From: Nyssa sinensis
Lineage: Eukaryota > Streptophyta > Magnoliopsida > Cornales > Nyssaceae
Length of the DNA stretch: 64,000 nt
Reading direction: 5' to 3'
Assembly (NCBI GenBank): GCA_008638375.1
Contig: VIRR01000579.1
Span: 310,001 to 374,000, forward strand
Part shown: piece by piece, positions 48,701 to 60,600 of the stretch
Layout: every line of letters starts with the position of its first letter
Numbering within the stretch: the first letter of the stretch is position 1
Made by a program: the position numbers and the translations under genes
Notes under the pieces: model-generated
What the model was told of the DNA's origin: nothing
What the model saw: the letters and a program-made list of their open reading frames with translations, nothing else
The model's database searches: none

Positions 48701-50618
48701 AAAATTAGCTTGGCACCCACATTCAATCTAATTGACTTTTGCATTGGCTGATAATATATGCCAATTTCTTGTCAAAGTCGGAATCTGCTAAATCTTATGA
48801 GGCACAGACACTCTATTTTGGCTCATGTGTCTGTGTCGGACACGTGTATGACACCGACACTCTTGGACATTTCCTAAACATGTGTTGGACAGTTAAATCA
48901 TGGATGTTGATGATTAAATGAAAAAATTCTTTTATTTTTATTTAATGACTTTGTTATTTTAATATCTTCATAATATTTTTGTGATTTGTTTATTTTTATA
49001 CAAATTTTAAGTGCAATAATATTAGGTTTTTATTATATGATCATATAAAAATATAAAAAATTTATGTATATTCAACGTATCCCTGACGTGTCCGTGTTCG
49101 TGTCTTACTTATTTTAGAAATAACGTGTCTGTGTGTTTGTCTCGTGTCGTATTTGTGTTCTGTGTCCGTGTTCGTATCCGTGCTTCTTAGGCTAAATCTA
49201 TAAGCTTTAAGTCATTTAAAGGAGCATTTCAACAGCTTCTATAGTCCTAGGTTTTTCATCTAGATTCTTTATGGAGGGTCAATTGTTTTGTTGTTTGATT
49301 GGTCAGTGGTTTGTTCTCCTGAGAGTTAACATTTTTAAAAAGTTCTTTTGAGAGGAGAGAGCACTTGTTTTGAGGGCAAAATGTGAAACACCTGCCTTGG
49401 GCCTGGTACTTTTTGGGCATGGTTTTAGGATGTTCTTTCACTTATTTTTTGGGCACCTTTTATATATGTTCTTTTATTTAATTTTTGGGCATGATTTATA
49501 TATGTTCTTTTGCTTAACCTGTTCTTTGACTTAACCTGCCTTGGTTGGATAAGTAGTTTTGATTAGGATAACCCTCAAATTGGAAGAAGAGGCGAAATAA
49601 GCTATTGGTTAATATTTGGATTATGCAAAAATATCTAAACTTTGCAGCACCTAAAGGCAAGTTTCATTTATTACCTGACTCATAACACAATTAGAACTCT
49701 TTGGGTCCTAATGAAATTTTAGCCCTCAATTTTACACTTGGGGTCTCTGTACACCCGGATTCAAACCCTATGACCTATCCGGGGGAAAAAACCTGTATAC
49801 TTTGGTTTCTAAGAGTGAAGTTGGTTACTTCCATTCACCACTATGTCATCCAGTTTGTTGGTGTTGTTTGGTTCCACCAAATTTGGTCCATTAACAGGAT
49901 CGCTATTTTGCTTTCTTTTTGTGAAATGGTTTTTTGCAGATAGTCTGTTTGTTTTTTTATTCTCAAAGTTTAATTTAACTTCAAATGTTTCTGCTTGTAG
50001 TTTGTTTAACAATTGTCCTACGACTTCCTGCTTAAATTAATTATATCTTGATTATATTTCATTTACGGGTGCTCTGCTTGATATAATTTTTATTTTAATG
50101 TTCAGTTTGACTTTTAACTGCTTTTGCCAGTTATATATTTAGTGATTGTTCCGTTGCTGGCTACCTCTCAAATTAATTATCTCTTGATTTTGTTTTATGT
50201 GTTTTTCCATTTTGTACACTTTATGAATGTATTGTTTCTCTGGAGCCTTAATTTGTTGTTGGTGAATGTTATATTTTTCTTTATATATCATACTGCTGAT
50301 ATTTTCTTCCTTTATTTTCCCCAACTTTGGCCCGAAGAAATTGTTCATATGTGCTTTTGCGTGTTGTCCATGGTACATAGTGATAGTAACTCCCTTTTTC
50401 CAAAGCAGTTAGCGGTTCACAGTTTCAAGAGTTTTTCAACTGTGTATGCTGTTTCTTCTTATTGTATGGAAACTGGAAGGTTCCTAACTATTTTCGTTCT
50501 TTGTTAGGAGTCAACTGCAATCAAGGCTGCTGGCAAATCATGGTACCAGACAGTGATCTCAGACAGTGATTACACTGAGTTTGAGAACTTCTCCAAGTGG
50601 CTGGGTGTCTCCCAGTGA
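42765..50618 (+). CDS. RPL4: Cytosolic 60S ribosomal protein L4 (uL4), two exons
   Basis: Join 42765-43868 with 50508-50618. Exon 1 encodes 368 residues and exon 2 adds 36 before TGA, giving 404 residues, about the usual plant length. The intron is phase 0 with GT at 43869 and AG at 50506-50507, between ...RRKEISK and [10 protein letters not shown]. The conserved uL4 region [12 protein letters not shown] begins at residue 63, followed by the [20 protein letters not shown] loop that lines the peptide exit tunnel. The basic C-terminal extension (KKNPLKN onward) is typical of eukaryotes. The protein is a structural part of the 60S subunit, assembled in the nucleolus. The 5' half of exon 1 is GC-rich with many C-ending codons; the 3' half is less so. 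No stop or frameshift is visible, so the gene looks functional. Confidence 0.97.
46911..47274 (+). mobile_element. MITE-like element, copy 1 in RPL4 intron
   Basis: About 364 bp with terminal inverted repeats: AAGCACGGATACGGACA at the left and TGTCCGTGCTTC at the right. The ends are rich in CGGACACGT words and the centre is AT-rich. It has no coding capacity. The target duplication is unclear. Confidence 0.72.
48078..48589. mobile_element. MITE-like element with long inverted ends in RPL4 intron
   Basis: The left end GGGTAAATTACATTGAC and the right end GTCAATGTAATTTACC form inverted repeats that extend inward for about 100 bp, including shared ACTAACATTCCTTACT- and GACAAACTACAAATA-like blocks. 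The left arm carries an extra tandem copy of a segment of about 30 bp. The interior is AT-rich. A related decayed stretch is at 41366-41770. Confidence 0.75.
48799..49186 (-). mobile_element. MITE-like element, copy 2 in RPL4 intron (inverted relative to copy 1)
   Basis: About 388 bp, the reverse complement of the family at 46911-47274. It starts GAGGCACAGACACTCTATTT, matching the reverse complement of the copy 1 right end, and finishes ATCCGTGCTTC. The internal ATTTAATGACTTTGTTATTT stretch pairs with its complement in copy 1. Confidence 0.72.
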
Positions 50619-51417
50619 TTTTTCTTTTGTGTTTGAATTTCTTTTAGATCCTATTTAGTTGATCTTCCCCCTTCAATTATTAAGGTCTTTTTGGTTTGTT
50701 TGCGGCATGAGATTAGGCGGTGGGAAGGGAAAATGACTGGAATAATTAATACTAGTTGGTGGAGAAGTTTTTGTTTAAACATAACTGGAATTTAATATAT
50801 TCAACTGAAAATGGGATTTTGGTCTCTCTACTTTTTTGGTTTGATGCATAGTGGAAGCTAAAATTACATGGAGATGGCGTCATAATCTTTAGTGTTGTTT
50901 ATAGTTCAATTATTCATAAGCCCAATTGGTAGAGACTATTAACTGAGACGAGACAATATTTTTGATACTGGTTTTGTGCCATTCTGATTTCGTAGCCAAT
51001 ATTTTTCCTTCTGCTTGCAAGAATTTTCATATTACTCTGTGATGATCAAATGTGGTTCATACTATATGTTTTGTTTTAAATAATAATAATGTTTTGGTTT
51101 TCATAAATTCATAAATTTTCAAATAAAACATCCCAAGGAATGACATGGGTTATTTACATCGATTTCTTAACAACTTCATTTCTTTAAACACTTATTTGCT
51201 TCAAATTTAAATAATACCATTGAGCATGTTGTTTAGAGAATTAAGTTTCAATGCATTTGTGTCTTGAGGATATTATTGTTTGTTTATGAAAGTAAATGTT
51301 ATCTATTGTTTATTTTATATTCATGCCAATATATATTTGTATATGATTCTTTTATGTCTATTTAATCTACTTGCTATTATTCTAAAAAAACAAGTTGATC
51401 CGGTCTAAATAAGTGAA
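50619..51417. other. RPL4 3' UTR and downstream AT-rich spacer
   Basis: T-rich sequence follows the stop codon, as in plant 3' UTRs. I see no unambiguous poly(A) site. Nothing else is recognisable before the copia remnant begins at about 51418. Confidence 0.55.
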
Positions 51418-54031
51418 TTGGAAAGGAAGTTGAACATAATACTCACTATTGAGGGAAATAACTATTTGCTCATTACGGATTGTTCAGATCTTTCAGATGC
51501 TAATGCATTCCAAGAGGATATTGATTGTTATGATAGGTGGGTTAAAGTTGATGAGATGACACGATGTTATATTTTGGTTTCGATGTCAAGTATGTTATAG
51601 CATTATCAACGTATTTTCTAGAGTGTTAAAGATATGATTTTTAACCTTAAGGAGATGTTTGGAGATCAGGGACGTCTTGTTGGGCAGATCGTCATGAAGG
51701 CTTACAAGAATACTAAGATGGTAGAAGGAAATCTAGTAAGAAAACATGTTTAAAAAATGATCGATTTTTTAAATGTACTGGATGTTCTAGGAGTTGAGAT
51801 TAATGCTGAGTTTTAGGTTGACATTATTCTTAAGTCGCTACTTAACTTTTTTAATCAGTTTAAATTTATTATGAATAAAATAAATTTGACTTTAGCTGAA
51901 TTTTTTAACTTTTTACAGGCAGCGGAGGGTATTATCAAAAGCTATCTTAATGCTCATGTAGCGAGGATTCTTTTTCCAAGCCTAATCCTAAGGGAAAGGG
52001 CACAAGAAGAAAAAAGAATCTCAAAAATTCTAAGGGAAACGTGGGTCCTAAAGGGGTATAGGTAAAGGAAAGAAAAAGAAAAATCTCAAGCCCAAAGAAA
52101 AGTGTTTCCATTATAGGACATTGAAAAAAGAATTGTTTTGATTTTTTAAATAATAGGAAGAACTAAGGTGTAATCGAGTCACTATTCATTGAAGTAAACT
52201 ACATAGTGAGTATTTCAGATTCATAGTGTGTTAACTCTGGTGCAACTAATTACATATGTAATTCGTTGTAGGAGTTTGAGGGGACTAGGAAGTTAAGTGA
52301 CAATGACAACTTGAGAAAATAAGCAAAGGTTGCTATAGTGTTTATATGAGATACATGACAGATGAATTATTCTTAGAACGAACCACTTAAAAGAAAAGTT
52401 TCTTTTACAAATTCAACTTATCTTTGGCATTTGAGGCTAGGTCATATCAATTTAGATATGATTAATAAACTAGTAAATGAGGGTATCTCATCTTTCTTAG
52501 TTATTGAACCATGGCTAGTTTGTGTATCCTGTTTGGAAGGAAAAATGTCTAGGAGACCCTTTTTAACAAAAGGGAACAAAGCCAAAGAGTTATTGAAGTT
52601 AGTTCATATTGATGTATGTGGATATCTGAATGTCAGGGTTAGAGGAGAACATGAGTATTTCATCACCTTCACTAATGACTATTCTAAATATGGTTATGTC
52701 TATCTGTTACACCACAAGTTAGAAACTTTTGAAAAGCTCAAAGAGTTTCTGGCAGAAGTGGAGAAATAATTAGACAGAAACTTTAAATTACTTCGATCAA
52801 ATCAAGGTGGAGAATATCTCTCTAGTGACTTCAAGCAGTATTTGTTGGATCATTGGGACTCTATCCCATTTTTCTACACTTGGCATGCCTCAGCAGAATG
52901 GTGTAGCTGAAAGAAGAAACATGATTCTTTTAGATATGGTGAGATTAATGATGAGTTATTCAAATTTACTTATATTCTTCTAGGGATATGCACTCAAAAC
53001 AACAATATGTATTTTGAACGTAGTTCCAACTAAGTTTGTCCCTAAGACCCTAGTGGAGCTTTGGACGAGGCAAAAGCCAAGTCTGAATCACTATTAGATC
53101 TAGGAGTGTCCAGCTTATGTGCTGAAGCGAAAGACTAGTAAATTGGAACTAAAATCAGAATTGAGTTATTTTATGGGCTATCCTAAGGGAACAAAAAGTT
53201 AGCTATTTTATAATTCTAAATAGTAAAAAGTGTTCATTAGCACGAATACCGTCTTTATAAAGGATGATTATATTATAGGTTAGAAGCCCAAAAACAAGAT
53301 CGCCTTGGAGGAGATATCAGATGTCTCTTCGGTTCCTCAGGCATATATTTTTGATATTAGACAAAATATTCCTCAAATCACGACTCCAACACCTTCTATT
53401 ACGCAAGAGCTACGTCGTAGTGGAAGAATTATTAGGCCCCTTGGCAGGTACATGTTCTTAGAAGAGTTAGTCTCTAATGAATATGTTTTAAATCCTAGAA
53501 GCTATGATAAAACTATCTCTAATAAAGATTTAGGATAATGGTAAAATGTTATGAAAGATAGTTTCGTAGCAAAGGACCAGGTGCATATGGTATGCAAGTT
53601 GTATAGGTCTATTTATAGACTTAAGCAAGCTTCCCAAAGATGGAACATCCATTTTGATTAGGCAATCAAGTCTTTTGGTTTTGATCAAAATTTGGATGAA
53701 CCTTGTGTGTATAAGAAATGTTAAAAAAGTGTGGCAGTATTCCTGGTTATGTATATGGACGACATCCTACTCATTGGGAATGATGTAGGCGTTCTTTTTA
53801 AGATTAAGGTTTGATTAGTGAATCAGTTTGATATGATGGACCTGGAAGAAGCTAGCTATATCCTTATGATCAAGGTTAAGCGAGATAAAAAAAAAAAGAT
53901 ATTAGAGTTATCTTAAATGCATATATAAATAAGATTCTTGATAGGTTTGCAATGCAAGACTCCAAGAAAGGCATGTTTCCTTTTTGACATGAAGTGCCTC
54001 TATCCAAAAATCAGTGTCCTAAGACACATGA
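51418..54031 (+). pseudogene. Degenerate Ty1/copia gag-pol
   Basis: The domain order is that of copia. Gag is at about 51418-52110. The protease region near 52230 has NSG in place of DSG (AAC at 52233-52235, a G-to-A change). The pre-integrase zinc-binding region and integrase span 52431-52960, with WHLRLGH and HIDVCG motifs. The reverse transcriptase at 53590-54020 keeps the MYMDDILLIG motif (YMDD at 53752-53763). Many stops and frame breaks interrupt it and part of the polyprotein before RT is shortened. No LTR was found on its left. It is cut at 54031 by the LTR of Gypsy-3. Confidence 0.9.
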
Positions 54032-56883
54032 TGTCACGCCCCGAATTTCTGCAAACCCGAGGCGCGACTAACGAGACAGAAATGAAATAAATAAAAGGAC
54101 AAAAGTAATCAAATTCACTAAACACGCGTCCATTCTCATCAATACATAAAATAATATACAATACATCGTTCATCGGTCATTCGGGCTTAAGCCCTTACAT
54201 AACAAAATACAAGTCTCATGGATCACAAATATATCCCGTGCTTCGCTCTATCAGGGCATCACAGGGTCTCACGTGGCTGGAGGATCCTCATCTGGAAAAT
54301 TTTGCCCACGACTGGGTCAGCACAACTGCTGGTATGATGAAATGCTAATGCCAGAAATAAAGCTAAGGCGTGGCATGTGCAAAGTGTACATTTATTTCTA
54401 AATGACATTCAAGCATCACAGTAATATATATGAATAGTATGCGTGACACACCCATGCACAACTCTATGCCACACCCATGTCTCGTTTACGGGTACTCCCC
54501 GATGGCTACGGAGTACCAATGCAATGGCCAATTTTGGGTTTTTCACCACAGGATCTACACCCTCATAATGCAAAGCACCACGTGCTTACCCACGCCATGT
54601 TCTCAAAGAATTCATCATATGCCAATATGTCAATGCAATCTCAATGAACATGGATCTCAATAACATAACATGCTCTGACAATAATAAATAAATCACCAGT
54701 CAGTTTCATATACATGCATATCTCATGTGTTCATACATCATAATTCATGTTCTTCACTTTATTAAACTTGCAAGTAACACATAACATGTGAACAACCAAT
54801 TCCAAATAATCAGGTAAACACATTTCAAATAAACACATGCAGCATCCCAGTCATTCACAAATATTCCTAACTTAACTTCATTTCTAACATTAGCAAAACA
54901 CCATACCTGAAGGGTCAGTCACAACCCTAAGAAGAACGTGCACGATATGTAACTGCACTGGTCAATGAAGATGCAAGAGATCAGATCTCCCTCTCCTGTC
55001 CTGTAAGTGTCCCTAAAAGCATAAATTACGACTCAGTCTATTGTCATTTGAATTTATGCTATTCATCAAATTTTATGTCTTTAACTCATAGGTTTCTATT
55101 CTGCTAAATTAAACTCTACCATTGGTTCTAGGACGTTGAAGAAAATAAGTTTAGGCTTTCGTAGAATTCGGTTTGGACATCTGGGTTCAAAAGGGCAAAA
55201 CAGTCATTTTGCACTTTACACGTGTCCTTACATTTCGTGACCTCTTTTCACAAATCGGGCTCCACGGTTGAGTCCGGAATGTTCGAGATAATAAAATTTT
55301 ACTATTTGTTTACCTAATTCGGAGTTCGTTTGACCGTACTTTAATCTAGGGGCATTTTGGTAATTTTAAGGGTTTCTACGGGTCTTTTATTTTTTGGGAC
55401 CCCGTCTCGTAAAACGGACCTCACCATTGGTCTCAGAATGATCGAGATAGTCAAAATACACTAATGACTTGTCCCATTTGGACTCCGGGATATTTTTGAA
55501 TATTCAATTAATTAAATTAATTAAATTAATTAATTAATTTAATTAATAATTTATTAATATTTTATTCATGGGGGGTCAAACATAATTAATCAAAGTTCTG
55601 GGGTTCAAAATCAGATTTCTTAAGGTTCTGGGTTAAGGTTCAATTTGTAAAAGGTTCAAGGTCAAAATTGTAATTAATCAAAATTTACTATTCCCAATTC
55701 GGTTACCCAAACAGGGACTTATCCAGAACAGGGATAGGATATCCCTGTTTCTATTTAAATTTAAATTCTTTGATTTCTTAAGTCTGTAACCAAACAGACC
55801 CGGTCCCCTTTTAATTTAAAACACCCACGCGACACGTGGCAAGGGCGGTCCAGCCCTGCCCGAACCGGACCCGGAACCCGACCCGGTCACCCCCACCTTC
55901 TTCCCCGACTTTTCGGCGAAGCAGCAGTAGGGTTCCGGCGCCTTCTCCGGCGCCGGCGACCGATCTCCGGCTCCGGCGAGTTTTTCAAGTTTTCAAAATG
56001 TGATTCTCTCCCCCCTTTCACGTAGATCTCATCCCCAACCTCCATTTTCCTCAAAACCGTCCCCATCTTCTCGAAATAGAGGGTCAAACACTCGGTCAAC
56101 TCTCCGGCGAACTCATTTTTCTCCATTTTCCTTCGCTGGTTTTGGTTGATTCCAACTCCAATTGATTTCTACACTTTAGGGGGTTACTTTCCTATCATCC
56201 ACATCTAATTTAACACATGAAATATCAAACCAATCCCCCATGGCCGTAGCTTGTGACCCACTTCCCTCTCTCATCTCTCAACTATTTCGGTTGATTTCTT
56301 TTGCATTCTTTTCCATTTTCCACATGCTACAAGGCTTAAGAATTGAATCTAATTAATACATCACAAAACCGAATATACATAAGGGAGATTTTCTAGAGAG
56401 AGAAAGAAAATGGGTTTCATTGTTTACCTTTGTTTCCCTCTCCTTCTCTCTTCTGCTTCACCTCTAGTTCAAGCTCCTTGGACTCCTCTAATGTACACGA
56501 CCCTTCTTGCACAGCCTCCCTCTCCCTTTCTCCTTTCTTCACTTCATAATCTTCACTTTCTCTCTCTCTCTCTCTCTCTTCTCCAATTCACACGACAGGT
56601 CTGCCCCTCTCTCAGTCCTCACCACACACATATACACAGACCTCACTACACACTTCAACCACTCTCTTACACACATACCATGCCCCTCCCATACTTGTTT
56701 GAGTGTGTTACACTCAAACTCACACACACACACAACCGGTACACACACAGTGCACTGTGCACTGTTTTCATATATATATATATATATATACATATATATT
56801 TACACATTTAAATACACACACTCACATGTATACACATATACACACTAATTAATTTAAATTATATATATATACATACATCCATC

Positions 56884-56927
<44 letters not shown>

Positions 56928-56979
56928 TAATATTAGCAAAGAAAAGCAAAAATAAAAAAAAAATTTCCATGTCATAACA
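54032..56979 (-). mobile_element. 3' LTR of Gypsy-3 (family A), 2948 bp, complete
   Basis: On the + strand it runs from TGTCACGCCCC to CATGTCATAACA; on the coding strand it therefore starts TGTTATGACATGG and ends GGGGCGTGACA. A polypurine tract adjoins it at 56980-56993. The flank at 54027-54031 is CATGA; the matching duplication would lie beyond the right edge. It closely matches 62192-64000, with roughly 1-2% mismatches counted by eye. Microsatellites include (AAT)n at 56884-56928, TA at 56769-56790 and CT at 56563-56580. Confidence 0.95.
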
Positions 56980-56993
56980 TCCTTCCCTCCTTA
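56980..56993 (-). other. Polypurine tract of Gypsy-3
   Basis: On the minus strand TAAGGAGGGAAGGA directly precedes the LTR start TGTTATGAC. It lies 50 bp past the pol stop codon, the expected place for plus-strand priming. Confidence 0.9.
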
Positions 56994-57043
56994 CAAAAAT
57001 TTTGTCCCGAAATTTAAAATAACATAAAACAAAAGAAAATACA

Positions 57044-60000
57044 TCACTGATCAAACAACTCAGGGTACCTAACTCGAAACTCGGCCTCACGCTCCCAAGT
57101 AGCCTCCTCAACCCCATGATGGTTCCAACGAACCTTGACCAAAGGGATGGTCCTGCCTCGCAAAACCTGGTCCCTCGAGTCCAATATCTCTACGGGTCTC
57201 TGGTCATAGGAAGCGTCCCCCTCTAGCTGAAGATCTACCCAGTCAAGTACATGTGAGGGGTCGGGATGGTACTTCCTCAGCATAGATACATGGAAGACGT
57301 CATGAACTCCTGATAGCTGTGGTGGTAAGGCCAGCTTATAAGCCACCTCACCAACCCTCCCAAGAATCTCAAAGGGGCCTATAAATCGTGGCGATAGCTT
57401 CCCACCGCGCCCAAATCTCCTCAAACCTCGTCTGGGAGACACCTTGAGGAACACATGGTCCCCCACCTCAAATGCCAAGGGCCGCCGCCTCCTATCTGCA
57501 TAACTCCTCTGGCGGCTCTGGGCTGTCAACAACCGCTGCCTGATCACCTGTATCTTGTCCGTGGTCTCACGAACAATATCAGGTCCCAAGGCAGCTGTCT
57601 CTCCCACCTCAGTCCAACATACTGGGGAACGGCAAGGCCTACCATACAATGCCTCAAACGGTGCCATTTCAATGTTGGACTGGTAGCTGTTGTTGTAGGC
57701 AAACTCGACCAAGGCAAGGTGATCCTCCCAGCTACCTCTAAAGTCCATGACACAGGCCTTGAGCATATCCTCCAAGATCTGAATAGTGCGCTCTGACTGG
57801 CCATCTGTCTGTGGGTGGAAGGCAGTACTAAACTGCAGCTGGGTCCCCAAGGCTGTCTGGAAGCTCTGCCAGAACCGTGCAGTGAAACGTGGGTCCCTGT
57901 CAGAAACTATGGATACCGGAACCCCATGTAGTCGCACTATCTCTCGAATGTACAACCTACTGAGGGCGTCCGATGAGTCAGTCACTCTGATCGGTAAGAA
58001 ATGGGCGGACTTCGTCAGCCTGTCCACAATAACCCAAATCGCATCATGGCCCCTAGGTGACTTCGGAAGACCCATCACGAAATCCATGGTAACATGCTCC
58101 CACTTCCACTCGGCTACCGGTAATGGCTGTAACAAACCTCCAGGCCTCTGGTGCTCAGCCTTCACCTGCTGGCACGTGAGACACCTAGCCACAAACTGTG
58201 CTACATCTGCCTTCATCCCAGTCCACCAATACTGACGGCGCAGATCATGATACATCTTGGTGCCCCCTGGGTGCACCGCTAAGCGTGAATGGTGGAAATC
58301 CCTAAGGACATCAGTCCTAAGGGACTCGGGAACGAAGACTCTACCCCTGTATCTCAAACCAAGGTCAGAATGGACTGTCCATCCCTCAAATCCCTCAGGG
58401 CTAGCAATCCGTGCCCTAATCTGCTCGGCCTCAGTATCTAGCAACTGTGCCTCTATAACTCTGGTCAGAAGGGTAGGCTGTACACACAAGCTGAATAGGG
58501 TGGCGTGTCCCTCAAACTCGGTAAGCTCTAAGTCAAACTCCCCAATAGCTCCCATCATCTCCCACTCTCTGATGGCTTGGCTGGCTAAGGTGCTCCTCGG
58601 CCTCCGACTGAGTGCATCAGCTACGACGTTGGCCTTCCCAGGATGGTACTGAAGGTCAAAGTCGTAATCCTCTAGATACTCCATCCATCTCCTCTGTCGA
58701 AGGTTCAGATCCTTCTGTGTAAAGATATACCTGAGGCTCTTGTGGTCCGAGAACACCTCAAATCTCACCCCATATAAATAGTGTCGCCAGTTCTTAAGAG
58801 CAAAGATGACAGCAGCCAACTCTAAATCGTGGGTGGGGTAGCTCTTCTCATGGCTCTTCAACTGGCGAGAACCATAAGCTACTACCCTGCCTTCCTGCAT
58901 CAATACACAACCCAATCCCTCCCGGGAAGCATCACAGTATACAGTATAACCCAAGCCTCCCTCAGGGATAATCAGGACTGGAGCTGAAGTCAGTCTCCTC
59001 TTCAGCTCCTGAAATGACTGCTCACAGTCGTCGGTCCACTGAAACCTGACGCCCTTGCGCGTCAGCCGAGTTATCGGCGAGGCAAGGAGAGAAAATCCCT
59101 CCACAAAACGGCGGTAGTACCCTGCTAACCCCAAGAAACTCCGTATCTCAAATACATTCCTCGGCCTCTCCCAGCTCATAACAGAGTTAACCTTAGAAGG
59201 GTCAACAGATACTCCACTCCCAAATACAGCATGGCCCAGGAACTGTACCTCCTGAAGCCAGAACTCGCACTTGGAGAGCTTGGCAAATAGCCTATGCTCT
59301 CTCAAGATCTGTAACACAGTCCGTAGGTGGAAAGCATGCTCATCCTCAGAAGGTGAGTAAATCAAAATATCGTCCACAAACACCACCACGAACTGATCTA
59401 TGTACTGGCCAAAGACACGGTGCATCAAATCCATGAATGCCGCTAGGGCATTCGTCACACCAAACGGCATCACCACGAACTCAAAGTGACCATAGCGAGT
59501 GCGGAAGGCTGTCTTCGTTATGTCCTCCTCTCGCACTCTCAACTGGTGATACCCAGATCGAAGATCAATCTTCGAGAAGCATCTCGAACCTCTCAACTGA
59601 TCAAACAAGTCATCGATCCTGGGTAACGGGTACTTGTTCTTAATAGTCACCCGGTTCAGCCTCCGGTAGTCCACACATAACCGCAACGTCCCGTCCTTCT
59701 TCTTCGCAAAGAGTGCTGAGGCACCCCAAGGAAAAGTGCTAGGACGGATGAACCCCTTACCCTGAAGGTCAGTCAGCTGCTCTCTCAGCTCTCTCAACTC
59801 TGCTGGAGCCATGCGGTATGGTGGGATAGATATGGGTACGGTACCGGGGATAAGCTCAATGGTAAACTCTACCTCCCGCCTCGGGGGTAAGCTAGTCAAG
59901 CTTTCGGGAAAAACGTCAGGAAACTCCTCTACCACCGGTGGTAACACAACCCCTGTAGCCTCACTATCCCCTGCAATCATACTAGCCAACATATAGCTAT

Positions 60001-60187
60001 GGGCTCCCCAACTCCCAGTGTCGTACAAGGGTGGTACCAAGAAGTCTCCACGATCTCCCGTGAAATAAAAGCAATCCCCCCCAGGAGTGCACACTGTAAC
60101 TCTCCCCCTGTAACAATCGATACTAGCCCGGAAAGTAAACAGCCAATCCATACCCAGAATAATATCGAAGCCAGTCATATCAAGCAC
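57044..60187 (-). CDS. Gypsy-3 pol: RT, RNase H, integrase with chromodomain-like tail
   Basis: An uninterrupted 1047-codon minus-strand frame. The reverse transcriptase spans about residues 125-330 with catalytic FVDD at 270-273. RNase H has D419, E456 and D481. Integrase has a zinc-binding H633, H639, C669 and C672, then a DDE core at D702, D763 and E799 (DD35E). [11 protein letters not shown] region and a C-terminal stretch near 996-1045 ([10 protein letters not shown] ... [14 protein letters not shown]) resemble the chromodomain of plant chromoviruses; with LTRs of about 3 kb this suggests the Tekay/Del lineage. The first codon here is GTG and is not a true start: pol is made from a gag-pol polyprotein. 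All catalytic residues are intact, but the upstream lesions probably prevent normal expression. Confidence 0.96.
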   Translation of the reverse strand: MLDMTGFDIILGMDWLFTFRASIDCYRGRVTVCTPGGDCFYFTGDRGDFLVPPLYDTGSWGAHSYMLASMIAGDSEATGVVLPPVVEEFPDVFPESLTSLPPRREVEFTIELIPGTVPISIPPYRMAPAELRELREQLTDLQGKGFIRPSTFPWGASALFAKKKDGTLRLCVDYRRLNRVTIKNKYPLPRIDDLFDQLRGSRCFSKIDLRSGYHQLRVREEDITKTAFRTRYGHFEFVVMPFGVTNALAAFMDLMHRVFGQYIDQFVVVFVDDILIYSPSEDEHAFHLRTVLQILREHRLFAKLSKCEFWLQEVQFLGHAVFGSGVSVDPSKVNSVMSWERPRNVFEIRSFLGLAGYYRRFVEGFSLLASPITRLTRKGVRFQWTDDCEQSFQELKRRLTSAPVLIIPEGGLGYTVYCDASREGLGCVLMQEGRVVAYGSRQLKSHEKSYPTHDLELAAVIFALKNWRHYLYGVRFEVFSDHKSLRYIFTQKDLNLRQRRWMEYLEDYDFDLQYHPGKANVVADALSRRPRSTLASQAIREWEMMGAIGEFDLELTEFEGHATLFSLCVQPTLLTRVIEAQLLDTEAEQIRARIASPEGFEGWTVHSDLGLRYRGRVFVPESLRTDVLRDFHHSRLAVHPGGTKMYHDLRRQYWWTGMKADVAQFVARCLTCQQVKAEHQRPGGLLQPLPVAEWKWEHVTMDFVMGLPKSPRGHDAIWVIVDRLTKSAHFLPIRVTDSSDALSRLYIREIVRLHGVPVSIVSDRDPRFTARFWQSFQTALGTQLQFSTAFHPQTDGQSERTIQILEDMLKACVMDFRGSWEDHLALVEFAYNNSYQSNIEMAPFEALYGRPCRSPVCWTEVGETAALGPDIVRETTDKIQVIRQRLLTAQSRQRSYADRRRRPLAFEVGDHVFLKVSPRRGLRRFGRGGKLSPRFIGPFEILGRVGEVAYKLALPPQLSGVHDVFHVSMLRKYHPDPSHVLDWVDLQLEGDASYDQRPVEILDSRDQVLRGRTIPLVKVRWNHHGVEEATWEREAEFRVRYPELFDQ

Positions 60188-60600
60188 AATAAAGTCTAAA
60201 CAGAGAGTACGGTCAGCTATCTCAAGTGAACAACCCCTACAGATCCTGGTAATGTCACACTACCCCCAACAGGAGTATCAACACGTAGCGGTGGATCCAA
60301 CCGGTCTATAGTCAACCCCAATGTCATGGCAAATATAGTGGATATGAAAGAATGCGATGCACCAGAATCTATCAACACGCTAGCCCATGAACTGAACATA
60401 AGAAAGGTACCTCGCACCACTGATGGCCCAGCAGTAGAAGCCTCTGGGGTAGCGACCGCGTACACTCTGCCCTGTACGGTCTGACCCTGTCTGCCTCCCC
60501 CTCTCTGCCCCTGCTGTCCTCCCCCTCTCGGGGCTGGAGCTCTAACACTCAATGCCGAGGATGCTGGCTGATAGTAAGGTGCTGGGGGTCTATAGCCTGA
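60188..60600 (-). pseudogene. Gypsy-3 protease region, frame broken
   Basis: The open stretch 60552-60217 carries the aspartic protease motif IDSGASHSFIS. An in-frame TAG at 60601-60603 separates it from gag, and a frame change near 60245 separates it from pol, since the frame hits TAG at 60217-60219 while protease sequence continues in another frame. Whether the TAG is read through or is damage cannot be decided from one copy. Confidence 0.8.

Larger units (their letters stand above)
43869..50507 (+). other. RPL4 intron, 6639 bp, repeat-rich
   Basis: Donor GTATAT and acceptor TTTGTTAG bound it. It is AT-rich with long T runs (46440-46455, 46668-46680, 46767-46782). It contains two inverted MITE-like copies (46911-47274 and 48799-49186) and a longer MITE-like element (48078-48589). 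A further stretch at about 44440-44860 ends GCATTGGAGTTGTTCTTAG, reminiscent of common plant MITE ends; I see no clear partner for it. No coding exon is visible between 43869 and 50507. Confidence 0.9.

Noticed and set aside
56410..56848. Open frames with long Ser/Leu/Thr-His runs, and similar ones at 941-1603, 8233-8709, 22241-22572 and 33039-33659
   Set aside because: Low-complexity translations of CT/GA, CA/TG and TA microsatellites in LTRs.
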